Shown: in pieces, positions 30,255 through 41,040 of the stretch | Layout of the letters: every line of letters begins with the position of its first letter | How positions within the stretch are numbered: position 1 is the stretch's first letter | Source: Pseudoalteromonas caenipelagi | GTDB taxonomy: Bacteria; Pseudomonadota; Gammaproteobacteria; Enterobacterales; Alteromonadaceae | DNA length: 64,000 nucleotides | Direction: 5' to 3' | NCBI RefSeq assembly: GCF_013140855.1 | Contig: NZ_JABBPG010000007.1 | Span: forward strand, 222,041 to 286,040 | Position numbers and translations under genes: made by a program | The notes under the pieces: model-generated | What the model was told of the DNA's origin: nothing | The model's database searches: none | The model's input: the letters and a program-made list of their open reading frames with translations, nothing else

Positions 30255-31067
30255 ATGAACCAAACAACTGATACCTCCCCTATATTAACTGTAGAAAACC
30301 TAAGCTTGCGCATCAGCCAAACTGACATTCTCAGTGGCGTCAATTTTGAGGTGAAAGTGGGGCAGTTTGTTGGCTTACTGGGCCCCAATGGCGCAGGGAA
30401 GTCTTCCTTGTTACGTTGTATTTATCGTTATTGTGCCCCCACTGATGGCCGCATAATGCTTTTTGGTAAGCCGATCGACACCTACTCTAGGCAAGAGTAT
30501 GCAAAGCATGTAGCGGTGGTTTTGCAAGAAGTGCCAGAGCAATTTAATTTGGCTGTATTTGATGTGATTGCGATGGGGCTTACACCGCATAAACCATTGT
30601 TTTCATCAACGAGCAAAGAAGATAAAAGTAACATTGAGGCTGTGTTGGATAGAGTCGGCCTTTTACACAAAGCCAAGCAAGTATTTAGCTCCTTATCAGG
30701 GGGAGAAAAACAGCGAGCTATGATTGCCAGAGCAATGTTACAAAAACCGAGCTTGCTGATAATGGATGAGCCCACCAGTCATTTAGATGTCAGGTATCAA
30801 ATTCAAATTATGGAGTTGGCTAAGTCTTTGGGGGTGTGTGTGTTAGCGTCGTTTCATGATCTCAATTTAGCCGGTGCCATGTCAGATCATTTATTGGTTT
30901 TAAAAAATGGTCAACTACAAGCCCAAGGCGAGCCAAATACAGTGCTCAGTAGTGGCTTGCTCAGTGACGTATTTGGCGTATGTGCGGATGTCTCGCACGT
31001 GCCAATCGCAAATGATGATCAAACTATGGTGCCTCATATTCGTTACCATTATGGTTATGTCCGATGA
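30255..31067 (+). CDS. btuD: Cobalamin ABC transporter, ATP-binding protein
   Basis: A 270-residue FecCD-type ABC ATPase: Walker A GPNGAGKSS, Q-loop VLQEVPEQ, signature LSGGEKQR, Walker B LLIMDEPTSHLD, H-loop FHDLN. Family members serve B12 or iron-siderophore import; the B12 riboswitch upstream and cobQ/cobO/btuF downstream assign it to corrinoids. I start at the ATG at 30255 after AAGG, not at the one 22 codons earlier, whose extra residues (QYLSYCVCLCLHA) look like translated leader. It overlaps the permease start by 4 bp. Confidence 0.9.
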   Translation: MNQTTDTSPILTVENLSLRISQTDILSGVNFEVKVGQFVGLLGPNGAGKSSLLRCIYRYCAPTDGRIMLFGKPIDTYSRQEYAKHVAVVLQEVPEQFNLAVFDVIAMGLTPHKPLFSSTSKEDKSNIEAVLDRVGLLHKAKQVFSSLSGGEKQRAMIARAMLQKPSLLIMDEPTSHLDVRYQIQIMELAKSLGVCVLASFHDLNLAGAMSDHLLVLKNGQLQAQGEPNTVLSSGLLSDVFGVCADVSHVPIANDDQTMVPHIRYHYGYVR

Positions 31068-32062
31068 ACAGACTTACTCTTTTTGGGCTGTCAATTGCTT
31101 TACTCGCGGCAAGTTTTCAGTGTGCGCTTGGTCTTGGGGCTATATCAGTTGATTTTGCGCAAGTGTGGCACGCATTGCTAATGTATGACTCTGCGGATTT
31201 ATCCCATCGAGTGATTGTTGAGCTGCGATTGCCTCGTGCCATACTGGCTTTTTTAGCGGGAAGTGGTCTTGCTATGGCGGGACTTATTTTACAAACCGTC
31301 ACTAGAAACCCGCTGGCAGATCCTTATTTATTCGGCGTATCGTCAGGCGCTTCATTCGGCGTGGTTTTGTTATTCGCACTAACCGGCGTACAAGCGGGGC
31401 TAGCGCTCTCTGGCGCGGCATTTTTAGGCTCACTCCTTGCCATGAGTGCACTTATTGTGGTTGCCCGCTCTCAGTCCAGCCAGCAAGTTGAGTCTATGTT
31501 GCTAGCTGGCGTTGCTTTATCATTTTTATTCAGCGCCGCCACAAGTTTAATTTTGTATTGGAGTGACCCTCAGGCTATCAGTGCTATTGTATTTTGGACA
31601 CTTGGCAGCTTTTCTCGTGCAGATTGGCAAACGCTTTGGCTGCCTGCATTAGTGGTATGTATGAGTTTGTTTTGCATGTTGTTGTTTCGAAGAGCTTTAA
31701 ATGCTCTTTTGCTAGGTGATGAAAGTGCAACAACGCTTGGCATAAATGTCACTAAGTTACGTTTAAGTATGCTGCTATTAAGTTCATTGCTCACCGCTGT
31801 GTTAGTAGCAATGTGTGGAGGTGTGGGATTTGTAGGTTTAATGGTGCCACATATCGTCCGGTTTTTTATCTCTCAAGCGAGTTTTTCTGGGTTATTCATC
31901 ACGGCACTCAGTGGTGGCATATTTATGCTTTGGGTTGATATAGCGGCGCGTTCGGTGCTAAACAACCAAGAGTTGCCTGTGGGGGTGATCACCGCGGCAA
32001 TCGGCAGTGTGTTTTTCTTGTCGTTACTGGTATTGCGAAATCGCAGTGCTGCGCAAATATAG
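31064..32062 (+). CDS. btuC: Cobalamin ABC transporter, permease
   Basis: A 332-residue FecCD-family permease with about ten helices. Typical signatures: [37 protein letters not shown] and [15 protein letters not shown], the last being the coupling loop that contacts the ATPase. Start ATGA overlaps the btuD stop, indicating coupled translation. Its stop is followed 10 bases later by a truncated cobT. Confidence 0.9.
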   Translation: MNRLTLFGLSIALLAASFQCALGLGAISVDFAQVWHALLMYDSADLSHRVIVELRLPRAILAFLAGSGLAMAGLILQTVTRNPLADPYLFGVSSGASFGVVLLFALTGVQAGLALSGAAFLGSLLAMSALIVVARSQSSQQVESMLLAGVALSFLFSAATSLILYWSDPQAISAIVFWTLGSFSRADWQTLWLPALVVCMSLFCMLLFRRALNALLLGDESATTLGINVTKLRLSMLLLSSLLTAVLVAMCGGVGFVGLMVPHIVRFFISQASFSGLFITALSGGIFMLWVDIAARSVLNNQELPVGVITAAIGSVFFLSLLVLRNRSAAQI

Positions 32063-32072
32063 GGCGCAATAC

Positions 32073-32276
32073 ATGATGCGGGTCCCACCACTAAATAGAC
32101 AGTTTGCACAACAGTCCCAACAGATAATAGACCTTAAAACAAAACCATTAGGCGCACTTGGGCAGTTAGAGATACTTGCTAAGCAGCTAGCAACCGTTGA
32201 GCTTAAGTTGATAGCGCCACAATTAGTCGTGTTTGCGGGATGTACCTTGGCGCTGAAGCAGGAGCGGACATTTTGA
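32073..32276 (+). pseudogene. cobT: Truncated cobT (nicotinate-nucleotide:dimethylbenzimidazole phosphoribosyltransferase), N-terminal 55 residues
   Basis: A 67-codon frame. After MMRVPPLNR it reads [20 protein letters not shown] then [10 protein letters not shown] and LVVFAG, which is the CobT N-terminus (family pattern D.L.KPxGSLGxLExLAxQLA ... VFAGDHG). Immediately after VFAG the match stops and an unrelated tail ([11 protein letters not shown]) runs to a TGA. About 290 residues of CobT are missing, consistent with a deletion between cobT and cobQ. The stop overlaps the cobQ start (TTGA), so the stub may still be translated and may couple cobQ expression. Confidence 0.7.
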
Positions 32277-33751
32277 AAACATTAATGATACAAGGCACCA
32301 CTTCAGATGCAGGCAAGAGTACCTTAGTCGCAGGATTATGCCGTGTGCTGGCTCGAAGAGGGTTGCAAGTCGCGCCATTTAAACCGCAAAATATGGCACT
32401 CAATAGCGCAGTTACGCCTTGTGGTGGCGAAATTGGCCGTGCTCAAGCGCTGCAAGCGATAGCGGCAAAAGTTGAACTTAGCACCGATTTTAATCCTATA
32501 TTGCTTAAACCAAACAGCGATACTGGCGCACAGGTCATTATTCATGGTCGCGCCATTAGTAATATGGAAGCTGCCAAATACCAAGATTACAAAAAAGTAG
32601 CGATGCAAGCAGTGTTGGCATCTCACCAACGGTTAGATGCGCAGTATCAAGCGATACTCGTTGAAGGTGCAGGCAGCCCCGCTGAAATTAATTTACGAGA
32701 GAATGATATCGCCAACATGGGCTTTGCCTGTGAAGTGAATTGCCCGGTGATCATCGTTGCAGACATAGATAAAGGCGGAGTGTTTGCTCACTTAGTGGGA
32801 ACTTTAGCGCTGTTAAGCGAAGCTGAACAGGCCTTAGTTAAAGGGTTTGTGATCAATCGTTTTCGTGGTGATATTGGCTTATTGCAATCAGGTCTTGATT
32901 GGCTTGAGGCATACACGAATAAGCCTGTATTGGGGGTTTTGCCTTATCTACATTCACTTAACCTTGATGCTGAAGATGCGGTAACAGTTGAAAACCATGT
33001 GACCGATAAACAGCTAAGCGTTAGGGTGTTGCTACTGCCGCATATCAGTAATCATACCGACTTTGATAGCCTGCGTTTGCACCCAAACGTTGATTTACGT
33101 TATGTACGCCACGGTGAGCGAATAGGTGCAGCTGATTTGATAATCATTCCTGGCAGTAAAAACGTGATAAGCGATTTGGCGTTTTTACAATCACAGTCGT
33201 GGCAAGCCGAGATCTTGCGCCACTTGCGCTTTGGCGGAAAAGTGTTAGGTATATGCGGCGGTTTGCAAATGCTGGGTAAGGCTATTTTAGACCCTGATGG
33301 CGTTGAGTCGACACAGCAGAGCATTGAAGCACTGAGCTTGGCAGATTTTACCACTACACTGACTAACAACAAAACACTGACTCAAGTATCTGGACATTGT
33401 TTATTGGCAGATACTTATGAAGCCATTCATGGCTACGAAATTCACTGTGGTGTCAGTGATGGGCCGGCACTCGATAGCCCGTTTATGCATTTTACTGAGC
33501 ACCCTACAGGACAAATTAAAGATGGTTTTATATCAAGTGACAAGCAGGTTGTTGGTACTTACTTACATGGGCTTTTTGATAATCCAAATGCCGCCAAAGC
33601 AATATTAACATGGGCCAGTGATGGCCGTATGCAGGCGCTTGGTTTTGATTTAGCTAAGCATCGAGAGCAACAGCTAGAGCGTCTTGCAGACACCTGTGAG
33701 CAATACCTGAATATAGAAGAAATCTTAGCGCTTTTAAGCACTGATAAATAA
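32273..33751 (+). CDS. cobQ: Cobyric acid synthase (CobQ/CbiP)
   Basis: A 492-residue glutamine-dependent amidase that amidates four side chains of the corrin ring. N-terminal dethiobiotin-synthetase-like ATPase ([20 protein letters not shown]-loop), then a class I glutamine amidotransferase domain with nucleophile Cys in [11 protein letters not shown] and the conserved His in TYLHGLF. I choose the TTG start at 32273: AGGAG lies eight bases upstream and the product then begins MKTLMIQG, the family's usual start. It overlaps the cobT stub stop. Confidence 0.93.
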   Translation: MKTLMIQGTTSDAGKSTLVAGLCRVLARRGLQVAPFKPQNMALNSAVTPCGGEIGRAQALQAIAAKVELSTDFNPILLKPNSDTGAQVIIHGRAISNMEAAKYQDYKKVAMQAVLASHQRLDAQYQAILVEGAGSPAEINLRENDIANMGFACEVNCPVIIVADIDKGGVFAHLVGTLALLSEAEQALVKGFVINRFRGDIGLLQSGLDWLEAYTNKPVLGVLPYLHSLNLDAEDAVTVENHVTDKQLSVRVLLLPHISNHTDFDSLRLHPNVDLRYVRHGERIGAADLIIIPGSKNVISDLAFLQSQSWQAEILRHLRFGGKVLGICGGLQMLGKAILDPDGVESTQQSIEALSLADFTTTLTNNKTLTQVSGHCLLADTYEAIHGYEIHCGVSDGPALDSPFMHFTEHPTGQIKDGFISSDKQVVGTYLHGLFDNPNAAKAILTWASDGRMQALGFDLAKHREQQLERLADTCEQYLNIEEILALLSTDK

Positions 33752-33769
33752 TTATACAACGAGGAATCT

Positions 33770-34381
33770 ATGAGCGACTCGCAATCGAATAAAGATCAGC
33801 AAAAGCACCAGCAAAGACAGCAAAAAGTAAAAGAGCAAGTGGATGCAAAAGTAGCTGCGGCAGATAAAGTACAAGGTATTTTCCAAGTGATCACGGGTAA
33901 CGGGAAGGGCAAATCGTCTTCTGGGTTTGGAGTGGTGGCTCGGTGTGTAGGTCATGGCAACAAAGCGGTTGTAGCTCAGTTTATTAAAGGCATGTGGGAG
34001 TGTGGTGAACGCAATCTACTAGAAAAAGCAGGTGTACCGTTTGAAGTGATGAAGACAGGCTTTACGTGGGAGACGCAAAACCGTGATACAGACACTATCG
34101 CTGCGCAACAAACTTGGCAAAAAGCCAAACAGTGGCTTGCAGATGAAAGCATCGACTTAGTTTTACTGGATGAGCTGACATATATGGTGACCTATGACTA
34201 CATTGACCTTGAAGAGGTACTTGATGCGATAGCTAAGCGACCGAAAATGCAATCAGTGATAATCACTGGGCGCGGTGCTCATCGTAAACTAACGGACTTA
34301 GCTGATACTGTTAGCGAAGTACGCAATGTAAAGCATGCTTTTGAGTCTGGTGTTAAAGCCCTTGAAGGCTTTGATTACTGA
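33770..34381 (+). CDS. cobO: Cob(I)alamin adenosyltransferase, BtuR/CobO type
   Basis: A 203-residue CobA/BtuR-family enzyme that transfers the 5'-deoxyadenosyl group of ATP to the cobalt. The P-loop is GNGKGKSSSGFGVVAR; the N-terminal 40 residues are charged (many K and Q) as in the CobO group; LLDELTYMVTYDYI is the Walker-B-like segment. GAGG precedes the ATG. Its stop TGA overlaps the ATG of the next gene (ATGA). Confidence 0.94.
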   Translation: MSDSQSNKDQQKHQQRQQKVKEQVDAKVAAADKVQGIFQVITGNGKGKSSSGFGVVARCVGHGNKAVVAQFIKGMWECGERNLLEKAGVPFEVMKTGFTWETQNRDTDTIAAQQTWQKAKQWLADESIDLVLLDELTYMVTYDYIDLEEVLDAIAKRPKMQSVIITGRGAHRKLTDLADTVSEVRNVKHAFESGVKALEGFDY

Positions 34382-35223
34382 TGAGAGTGCCTTATTGGCT
34401 ATGGTTTATAGCATTGCTTGCCTGCACTGTGGTACAGGCGAAAGAGGCGCAGCGAATTATCGCACTTGCCCCGCATATTGTTGAAAACCTATACGCTATT
34501 GGTGCGGGAGAGCGCATAGTTGGTACAGTAGAGTATGCCGACTATCCGGCGCCTGCCAATGACATTGAGCGTATTGGTGGTTATAACGGTATTTCACTTG
34601 AGCGGGTCTTGGCGTTAAAGCCTGATTTGGTGATTGCGTGGCAATCAGATAACAAAAAGGCTGATCTAGAAAAACTAGAAAAGCTAGGTATAAAAGTAAT
34701 TTATAGCGATACCAAAGATATACGCAAGGTTGCTGATGAACTGAGGCTATTTGGTCAGCTTACAGGTCAAAACCAGCAAGCAAAAATACTAGCTGAGCGC
34801 TTCTCAGCGCGTTTTGAGGCATTAAAAGCACGCTATAAAAATAGCCCTCCTTTGAGAGTTTTTTATCAATTATGGCCAGAGCCCATGATGACGATTAATC
34901 GAAACACTTGGTTGCATCAACTACTTGAAGTTTGTTCGGTAGAGAATGTATTTGCTGATAACTCTGCAAATTACCCGCAGATAAGTATTGAAAACGTATT
35001 AAATACTCAACCCCAAGTGATTGTGCTGCCCAACGAAAAAAGTAAAAAGGTGATGCCGACTCTCAATTGGCAAGCTTGGCCTGAGATCCCAGCGGTTAAG
35101 TATCAGCAATTTATTGAAGTTGACGCAGACTTACTGCATCGATACAGCATAAGGGTACTTGATGGCGTGAGCGACATGTGTGATAAACTGCAATTGGCTC
35201 GCTCACAATATAATAAAGAATAA
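34381..35223 (+). CDS. btuF: Periplasmic cobalamin-binding protein
   Basis: A 280-residue type III (BtuF/FhuD-like) binding protein with a signal peptide (cleavage near VVQA) and two lobes joined by a rigid helix. The family start is clear: [20 protein letters not shown] followed by GTVEYADYP, and KPDLVIAW. It should hand corrinoids to BtuCD. Translationally coupled to cobO. Only 11 bp separate it from ung, so ung may be read from the same transcript. Confidence 0.92.
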   Translation: MRVPYWLWFIALLACTVVQAKEAQRIIALAPHIVENLYAIGAGERIVGTVEYADYPAPANDIERIGGYNGISLERVLALKPDLVIAWQSDNKKADLEKLEKLGIKVIYSDTKDIRKVADELRLFGQLTGQNQQAKILAERFSARFEALKARYKNSPPLRVFYQLWPEPMMTINRNTWLHQLLEVCSVENVFADNSANYPQISIENVLNTQPQVIVLPNEKSKKVMPTLNWQAWPEIPAVKYQQFIEVDADLLHRYSIRVLDGVSDMCDKLQLARSQYNKE

Positions 35224-35234
35224 AGGTTTACTGT

Positions 35235-35894
35235 ATGACAACGTGGCAAGATTTACTCGGTCGGGAAAAACAACAAAGCTATTTTCAAGATACCTTGAAC
35301 TACGTAGCGCAAAGGCGCAGCGAAGGGGTGACGGTATATCCCCCTCAAGAACAAATCTTTGAAGCATTTAAGGTGACGCCTTTTGATGAAGTGAAAGTTG
35401 TGATTTTAGGACAAGACCCATACCACGGACCTAATCAAGCACATGGTTTGTGTTTCTCCGTATTACCCGGGATCAAGCCACCACCGTCGTTGGCAAATAT
35501 GTACAAAGAGTTAGTACAAGATATAGACGGTTTTACTATTCCTAATCATGGTTATTTATTGCCATGGGCACAGCAAGGGGTATTGCTACTTAATACGGTG
35601 TTAACCGTTGAGCAAGGCGCTGCTCACTCTCATAAAACCTTAGGCTGGGAGCGATTCACCGATGTGGTTATTGAGCAATTAAACCAATACGGTGAGGGTA
35701 TTATATTTTTGCTTTGGGGGGCACATGCCCAGAAAAAAGGTAAGTGTATCGATCAGCAACGTCATCATGTTTTGCATGCGCCGCACCCATCTCCGTTGTC
35801 TGCGCACCGTGGTTTTTTTGGTTGTAAGCACTTCTCAAAGGCCAACCAAATTTTGCAAAGTATGGGCAAGCAGACCATTAATTGGCAGGTATAA
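35235..35894 (+). CDS. ung: Uracil-DNA glycosylase
   Basis: A 219-residue family 1 uracil-DNA glycosylase, standard length. The catalytic water-activating Asp is in [13 protein letters not shown], the uracil-binding FSV and the Leu-loop [13 protein letters not shown] are intact. It excises uracil from DNA as the first step of base excision repair. AAAGG precedes the ATG. Confidence 0.96.
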   Translation: MTTWQDLLGREKQQSYFQDTLNYVAQRRSEGVTVYPPQEQIFEAFKVTPFDEVKVVILGQDPYHGPNQAHGLCFSVLPGIKPPPSLANMYKELVQDIDGFTIPNHGYLLPWAQQGVLLLNTVLTVEQGAAHSHKTLGWERFTDVVIEQLNQYGEGIIFLLWGAHAQKKGKCIDQQRHHVLHAPHPSPLSAHRGFFGCKHFSKANQILQSMGKQTINWQV

Positions 35895-35946
35895 CAAGGT
35901 ATCACGGAAAGTACTCGAGTGCTTTTCAAAGAAGCTCGAGTCATCT

Positions 35947-35980
35947 AAATAAAAAAGGCTCCTAGGAGCCTTTTTTATTT
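35947..35980. terminator. Bidirectional terminator between ung and the DUF3545 gene
   Basis: A perfect palindrome with 17-base arms centred on CTAG: AAATAAAAAAGGCTCCT and its complement. A runs on one side and T runs on the other serve both convergent genes. Confidence 0.92.
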
Positions 35981-35987
35981 AAATGAC

Positions 35988-36176
35988 TTAAAAGTCCAAG
36001 TCATCCAAATCTAGGTTGTCTGCGAAGTAATCTAATTCCTGTAACTCTTTGCGAAGACGCTGTTTATCTTTTAGCGCCTCAATTTCACGCCACTTTCGTT
36101 TTTGCTTTTTTTGAGAGGTTCGTTTTGTTGTTTCAGGACCTTCTAATATCTCCAGAATATCGTCTAGGCTATCCAT
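35988..36176 (-). CDS. DUF3545 family small protein
   Basis: A 62-residue highly charged protein with the family core KRKWREIEALKDKQRLRKEL, followed by an acidic tail (DNLDLDDLDF). It is predicted to be mostly helical and soluble. DUF3545 proteins are widespread in Vibrio, Shewanella and Alteromonas relatives and have no established function that I know. GAGAAATTC precedes the ATG on the minus strand. Confidence 0.8.
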   Translation of the reverse strand: MDSLDDILEILEGPETTKRTSQKKQKRKWREIEALKDKQRLRKELQELDYFADNLDLDDLDF

Positions 36177-36342
36177 GAATTTCTCCTATTGATTATTAAC
36201 CTCAATAACGCTTTTGCACTTGAAACGCGCTGCAAGCAACTTTGGTATACCATAACTTGTGTGAAAATAAAACAAAAATGTGTCGGTTAAGTTAAAGGCA
36301 GGTGACAGTTTGATTAAAATCAATAAAAGAAAAGGAAATAAA

Positions 36343-36369
36343 AAAACGCCGCAAAGTGTGCGACGTTTT
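36343..36369 (-). terminator. Terminator of talB
   Basis: AAAACGCCGC pairs with GCGACGTTTT with one mismatch; on the minus strand it ends in a long T run. It lies 22 bases past the talB stop. Confidence 0.75.
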
Positions 36370-36391
36370 ATAGAAGGAAGCTGAATTTAGA

Positions 36392-37342
36392 TTATAGCCC
36401 TTTAAAACGAGACTCTAATTCTTCTTGTGCTTGTGCAAATGCACGTATGCCTTCAGCTAGTTTTTCGGTTGCCATAGCATCTTCGTTGTGTAACCAGCGG
36501 AATTGCGCTTCGCTTAATGGTGCTGGTTTTGCTTCTATTGGATAGTCGCTTTCAAGCAAATACTCTTGCGCGTCGGTTAATTCACCCAGCTCTTCGAGTA
36601 GTGCAGGACTAATCGTCAATTTATCACACCCGGTAAGTGCTATGATCTCACCGGTATTACGGAAGCTTGCGCCCATTACAACGGTTTTATAATCATGACG
36701 TTTGTAGAATTCATAAATGCTACGTACTGACTGAACACCAGGATCAGCCAGTGGGTCCGTCGGCTTTTCAAGGCCGTTTGCAACGTGCCAGTCTAGAATG
36801 CGGCCAACAAAAGGCGAAATTAGGAATACATTAGCGTCAGCACATGCTCTTGCTTGGGCTTGGCTGAACAACAGGGTTAAATTACATTTAATGCCTTCTT
36901 TTTCTAGGTGCTCGGCAGCTTTTATACCTTCCCACGTTGAAGCAATTTTAATCAGGATTTTATCTTGGCTAACGCCTTCTTTTTGATATAAAGCGAGCAG
37001 CGTTTTAGCTTTGGCAATCGTTGCTTGGGTATCAAATGATAAACGCGCATCTACTTCAGTTGAAATATAGCCAGGCACAATATCTGCAATTTCTTTACCG
37101 ATCAGTACTGCAAAATAGTCGCACGCAAGCTCAAGTTGCTTGTCTGCGTCTTTTTCAGCACTTTTGGCATAATCCCATGCTTTATTCAGATAGGCTTGAT
37201 ATGCTGGCATTTCGCTAGCTTTTAGAAGTAGTGACGGGTTTGTTGTCGCATCCTCTGGCTGATGTTTGCGAATGGCTTCTATATCGCCTGTGTCAGCAAC
37301 AATCGAAGAGTGTTGTTTTAGCCTATCTAGTGCTGATGTCAT
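36392..37342 (-). CDS. talB: Transaldolase
   Basis: A 316-residue class I transaldolase of the E. coli TalB type. The Schiff-base lysine lies in [11 protein letters not shown], with the signature [12 protein letters not shown] near residue 30 and [10 protein letters not shown]. It links the pentose phosphate pathway to glycolysis by moving dihydroxyacetone units. Transcribed alone; the 266 bp between it and yaaA must hold both divergent promoters. Confidence 0.96.
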   Translation of the reverse strand: MTSALDRLKQHSSIVADTGDIEAIRKHQPEDATTNPSLLLKASEMPAYQAYLNKAWDYAKSAEKDADKQLELACDYFAVLIGKEIADIVPGYISTEVDARLSFDTQATIAKAKTLLALYQKEGVSQDKILIKIASTWEGIKAAEHLEKEGIKCNLTLLFSQAQARACADANVFLISPFVGRILDWHVANGLEKPTDPLADPGVQSVRSIYEFYKRHDYKTVVMGASFRNTGEIIALTGCDKLTISPALLEELGELTDAQEYLLESDYPIEAKPAPLSEAQFRWLHNEDAMATEKLAEGIRAFAQAQEELESRFKGL

Positions 37343-37608
37343 TGGTTTTCCTCATTCCTATTTTGCAGCAAAAAATCATCAAAAATTCTAGAGTGCCTAT
37401 GTTGCAGTACCATGACGGTCTTTAATAGGTCAATTGTCCGTATTTACTCGGATAACACAGTTGTGAGGTGTTAAAGGGTAGCAACGTAGTAACTCTTAGA
37501 GTGATGTATGGTTATCCCTTATAAATTCAAGTGTTATTCAATACTTGAAGTAACGAAAGGATAGTGTTGAAATTGACACTAAACATATTTTAAGTCAATA
37601 GGCTCGCA

Positions 37609-38388
37609 ATGATCACGGTAATCTCTCCCGCAAAAAACTTAGATTTTGAAACTCCTTCGACTATCACGCAGTTTACTCAACCTGAATTACTGGAGCACAG
37701 TGAAGCGCTCATTAAGGTATGTCGCACTTTGTCACCACAGCAAGTGGCAAGCTTAATGAAAATCAGTGATAAGCTTGCGGGCTTGAATGTGGCTCGCTTC
37801 AGTGAATGGTCACAACCATTTACTCAAGATAATGCAAAACAAGCCGTTCTTGCTTTTAACGGCGACGTATACACAGGCCTAGAGGCGAGCACATTAAGTG
37901 AACAAACGTTGGAATATGCACAAGGCCATTTAAGAATTTTATCGGGCTTGTATGGGGTGCTAAAACCGCTCGATTTGATGCAAGCGTATCGACTGGAAAT
38001 GGGCACTAAGCTAGATAATGACCGTGGAAAGAACTTGTATGAATTTTGGGGCAAAATTATTGCGCAAAAACTCAATGAGGCACTAGAACAAGCACACTCA
38101 GCTCAGTTAGTAAATTTAGCCTCAAATGAGTACTTTAAAGCGGTTGATAAAAAAACGCTTAAAGCGGATATTATCACGCCAATTTTTAAAGACTGTAAAA
38201 ATGGACAATATAAGGTAATTAGCTTTTACGCTAAAAAAGCGCGTGGCATGATGGCAAGATACATCATGGAAAACCAAATTAACTCACTTGATGAGTTAAA
38301 GCGCTTTGATGTGGCTGGCTACTATTTTAGTTCTGAGGCCACCTCGAAAGAGAATGAGCCGGTATTTTTAAGAGCTGAGCAAAACTAA
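37609..38388 (+). CDS. yaaA: Peroxide-stress protein YaaA (DUF328)
   Basis: A 259-residue protein with the family start [16 protein letters not shown] and core [21 protein letters not shown] plus [15 protein letters not shown]. coli YaaA lowers free iron and protects DNA under hydrogen peroxide stress; the family fold binds DNA. In E. coli yaaA is also close to talB, so the neighbourhood is conserved although the orientation here is divergent. Confidence 0.94.
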   Translation: MITVISPAKNLDFETPSTITQFTQPELLEHSEALIKVCRTLSPQQVASLMKISDKLAGLNVARFSEWSQPFTQDNAKQAVLAFNGDVYTGLEASTLSEQTLEYAQGHLRILSGLYGVLKPLDLMQAYRLEMGTKLDNDRGKNLYEFWGKIIAQKLNEALEQAHSAQLVNLASNEYFKAVDKKTLKADIITPIFKDCKNGQYKVISFYAKKARGMMARYIMENQINSLDELKRFDVAGYYFSSEATSKENEPVFLRAEQN

Positions 38389-38419
38389 CCCCAATAAGTT
38401 TGCCGTAAACGGAAGAAGT

Positions 38420-39589
38420 ATGAATAAAAATGTGTTGTTGCTGGCAATCTGCCAAGGGTTAATCACGACAGGAAACATCTTGCTGGTTACGATTGCAGCT
38501 TTGGTTGGTCAGGCGCTTAGCCCAAGTGAAGGGTTCACGACGTTTCCAGTGGCAACACAAATGCTAGGCCTATTACTAACCACAATTCCGGCCTCTTTAA
38601 TTATGGCGAAAGTTGGCCGTCGGGTTGGTTTTTCGTTAGGTAACCTGATTGGCATTTGTGGCACGATTCTAGGCTTTTATGCGTTAACGTTAAGTGAATT
38701 TTGGTTGTTCAGCTTTGCCACTTTTTTAATTGGTATTGGTATTGGCTTTGCTACTTTGTATCGTTTTGCTGCAATAGAGGCAAGTGACAACCCCGCAACG
38801 GCTATCTCGACGATTATGGCAAGTGGTGTAGTAGCTGCTGTTTTGGGGCCCAATATCGCAGTTTGGGTCAATGAACATTATGTATCAATCAACTATGCCA
38901 ATGTGTTTATTGCTTTATCTGCACTGTATTGTCTTGCTTTAGCGCTATTACAAGCGGTTACGTTTAACGAAGTAAGCCATAAAACCAGCCAGCAAACTCC
39001 TCGTCCGTTAAAGCAGATTGTCAGTCAGCCTAAATTTATCACTGCGGTTTTGGTTGCCATGACCAGTTATACAACCATGAATTTACTGATGACAGCGACT
39101 CCCTTGGCAATGCATCGCCATGGATTTGACTTAAGTGACTCTGCATTAGTTATTGAATGGCATGTTTTGGGCATGTTTGTGCCTTCATTTTTTACTGCAA
39201 AACTGATAACACGGTTTGGTCAAACTCATGTTATGACTGCGGGGATCTTTGCCGTGTTGGGGTGTTGTGTGGTCAACTTACTTGGTGTTACCCATTGGCA
39301 TTTTTTACTTGCGTTGTGCTTACTTGGTGTGGGATGGAATTTTATGTTTATCTCAGCCACACACATGGTAAGTGAAACCTACCAAGACCATGAACGAGCA
39401 AAAGCTCAGGCCAGTAATGAGTTTTTGGTATTTAGCATGGTTGCCATGTCATCTTTAGCGGCAGGCTGGCTTGAGTCGGTAATTGGTTGGCAAACATTAA
39501 ACTTTGCTGCAATGCCCGTCATGATTTTCACTTTGTTGGCCGTAAGCTTTTATAGACTAACGCAAAAGCGTGTATCTATATTGACTTAA
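38420..39589 (+). CDS. MFS transporter
   Basis: A 389-residue transporter with twelve predicted helices. The loop between helices 2 and 3 holds the MFS motif-A variant AKVGRRVGFSLGN. The central cytoplasmic loop (residues about 185-200, NEVSHKTSQQTPRPLKQ) separates two six-helix halves. Substrate unknown; there is no adjacent regulator to hint at one. It starts 31 bp after yaaA, on the same strand, and may share its transcript. Confidence 0.88.
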   Translation: MNKNVLLLAICQGLITTGNILLVTIAALVGQALSPSEGFTTFPVATQMLGLLLTTIPASLIMAKVGRRVGFSLGNLIGICGTILGFYALTLSEFWLFSFATFLIGIGIGFATLYRFAAIEASDNPATAISTIMASGVVAAVLGPNIAVWVNEHYVSINYANVFIALSALYCLALALLQAVTFNEVSHKTSQQTPRPLKQIVSQPKFITAVLVAMTSYTTMNLLMTATPLAMHRHGFDLSDSALVIEWHVLGMFVPSFFTAKLITRFGQTHVMTAGIFAVLGCCVVNLLGVTHWHFLLALCLLGVGWNFMFISATHMVSETYQDHERAKAQASNEFLVFSMVAMSSLAAGWLESVIGWQTLNFAAMPVMIFTLLAVSFYRLTQKRVSILT

Positions 39590-39744
39590 CATAAATAATT
39601 TTCTTACCTGCGGTTTATTCTGTGCTTATTTTCTAGGTGCCCATTAATTGTCTTTGCTACAAGCCAAATAGTTAACCCTCTTCTATACTTGGATAAAATT
39701 AGAGCAAATGAGCGACTAATCGTGCGTGTTGGTAAGGAAATGCT

Positions 39745-41031
39745 ATGACAGAAAAATCGTTGCGTAGTGGGGTTGATCAAGGCAAGAGAAAGCTACTAAA
39801 ACAAGCTGCAAGTGTTGGTGCTTGCAGTGTCCTAGGCTTTAAAGCGCCGTATGTTTTTGCCAAAAAAGTTCATACAGTAAGAGTTTTGGGCACACATGTT
39901 ACGCTTCAGCAAGCACTTAAAGAGCAGGCACAGAAGGATTTAGGCATAAATTTGGTCTACGAACCAAAGGGGAGCGCAGCGGTACTACAAAAAGCGGCAA
40001 TGGCACCCGAGTCATTCGATTTATATGAGCAGTGGTCTAATAGCATCAATGTTTTATGGTATTCAGGCTCAATACAACCAATTGAAAAAAAGCGACTGAC
40101 ATATTGGAGTGAAATAAACCCGTTAACTAAAACGGGTCGCCTACAGCCAAGTGCAAAACTTGGTGCTGGCGATGCCCCCTACAAGTTGCTTCATGTTCAA
40201 GAAGATCAAACACTGTCAGAGCAAGAAAGTGATTTTATTAGCTACCTACCTTATGTACACAATGTTGACTCATTTGGCTATAACACCGAAGTTATTGCAC
40301 CCGGTGTGCCCTATAAAACAGAGAGCTGGGGGTGGCTGCTTGAAGATGCATACAGAGGCAAAGTAGGCATAGTAAACGCACCAACCATTGGTTTGTTTGA
40401 CTTAGCGCTCGCGGCACAAGCCCAGCGTTTAGTGAACTTTGCGAATATCGGTAATATTAGCAATGATGAACTAGACCAGCTGTTCAAGGTATTGAGTGAT
40501 TATAAACAACAAGGTCACTTTAGTGGTTTTTGGACATCGGTCCCTGAATCGGTTGATTTTATGAAAAGCAATCGAGTGGTGATTGAAAGCATGTTTTCGC
40601 CAGCCGTCTCTGCGCTGAACGGTCAGAATGTGCCAGTGATTTATGCAGCGCCTAAAGAAGGGTATCGAGGCTGGCATGGCGTAATGTGTTTATCATCTGC
40701 AACGACAGGTTCGGTTAAAGATGCCGCGTATGATTACATGAACTGGTGGCTATCTGGCTGGCCTGGCGCCTTCATTGCGCGGCAAGGCTACTACATTTCA
40801 AACCCTCAAAGGGCTAAATCTTACTTATCTAAAGTAGAGTGGGACTATTGGTATGAAGGGCTTCCTGCGGCACAAGATTTGACTGGCACTGATGGCAAGC
40901 TATCAGTTAAGCAAGGTGAAGTACGCACAGGAGGCAGTTATCTAAAGCGCTTTAGTAACGTTGCAGTATGGAACACGGTCATGCCTAGTTATGACTACAG
41001 CTTGCAAAAGTGGTACGAGTTTATTAGCTAG
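39745..41031 (+). CDS. Periplasmic solute-binding protein of polyamine/extracellular type, paired with the kinase downstream
   Basis: A 428-residue binding protein resembling the family 1 PotD/iron type (FGYNTEVI, SWGWLLEDAYRGKVGIV, then YDYMNWWLSGW). The N-terminus has a Tat-like leader: KRKLLK followed by a hydrophobic stretch (SVGACSVLGF), but with Lys-Arg in place of the twin Arg. No ABC permease or ATPase genes adjoin it. Instead the next gene, 9 bp on, encodes a membrane-bound histidine kinase, so it more likely presents a ligand to that sensor than to a transporter (inference). Confidence 0.8.
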   Translation: MTEKSLRSGVDQGKRKLLKQAASVGACSVLGFKAPYVFAKKVHTVRVLGTHVTLQQALKEQAQKDLGINLVYEPKGSAAVLQKAAMAPESFDLYEQWSNSINVLWYSGSIQPIEKKRLTYWSEINPLTKTGRLQPSAKLGAGDAPYKLLHVQEDQTLSEQESDFISYLPYVHNVDSFGYNTEVIAPGVPYKTESWGWLLEDAYRGKVGIVNAPTIGLFDLALAAQAQRLVNFANIGNISNDELDQLFKVLSDYKQQGHFSGFWTSVPESVDFMKSNRVVIESMFSPAVSALNGQNVPVIYAAPKEGYRGWHGVMCLSSATTGSVKDAAYDYMNWWLSGWPGAFIARQGYYISNPQRAKSYLSKVEWDYWYEGLPAAQDLTGTDGKLSVKQGEVRTGGSYLKRFSNVAVWNTVMPSYDYSLQKWYEFIS

Positions 41032-41040
41032 GAGAAGTGT

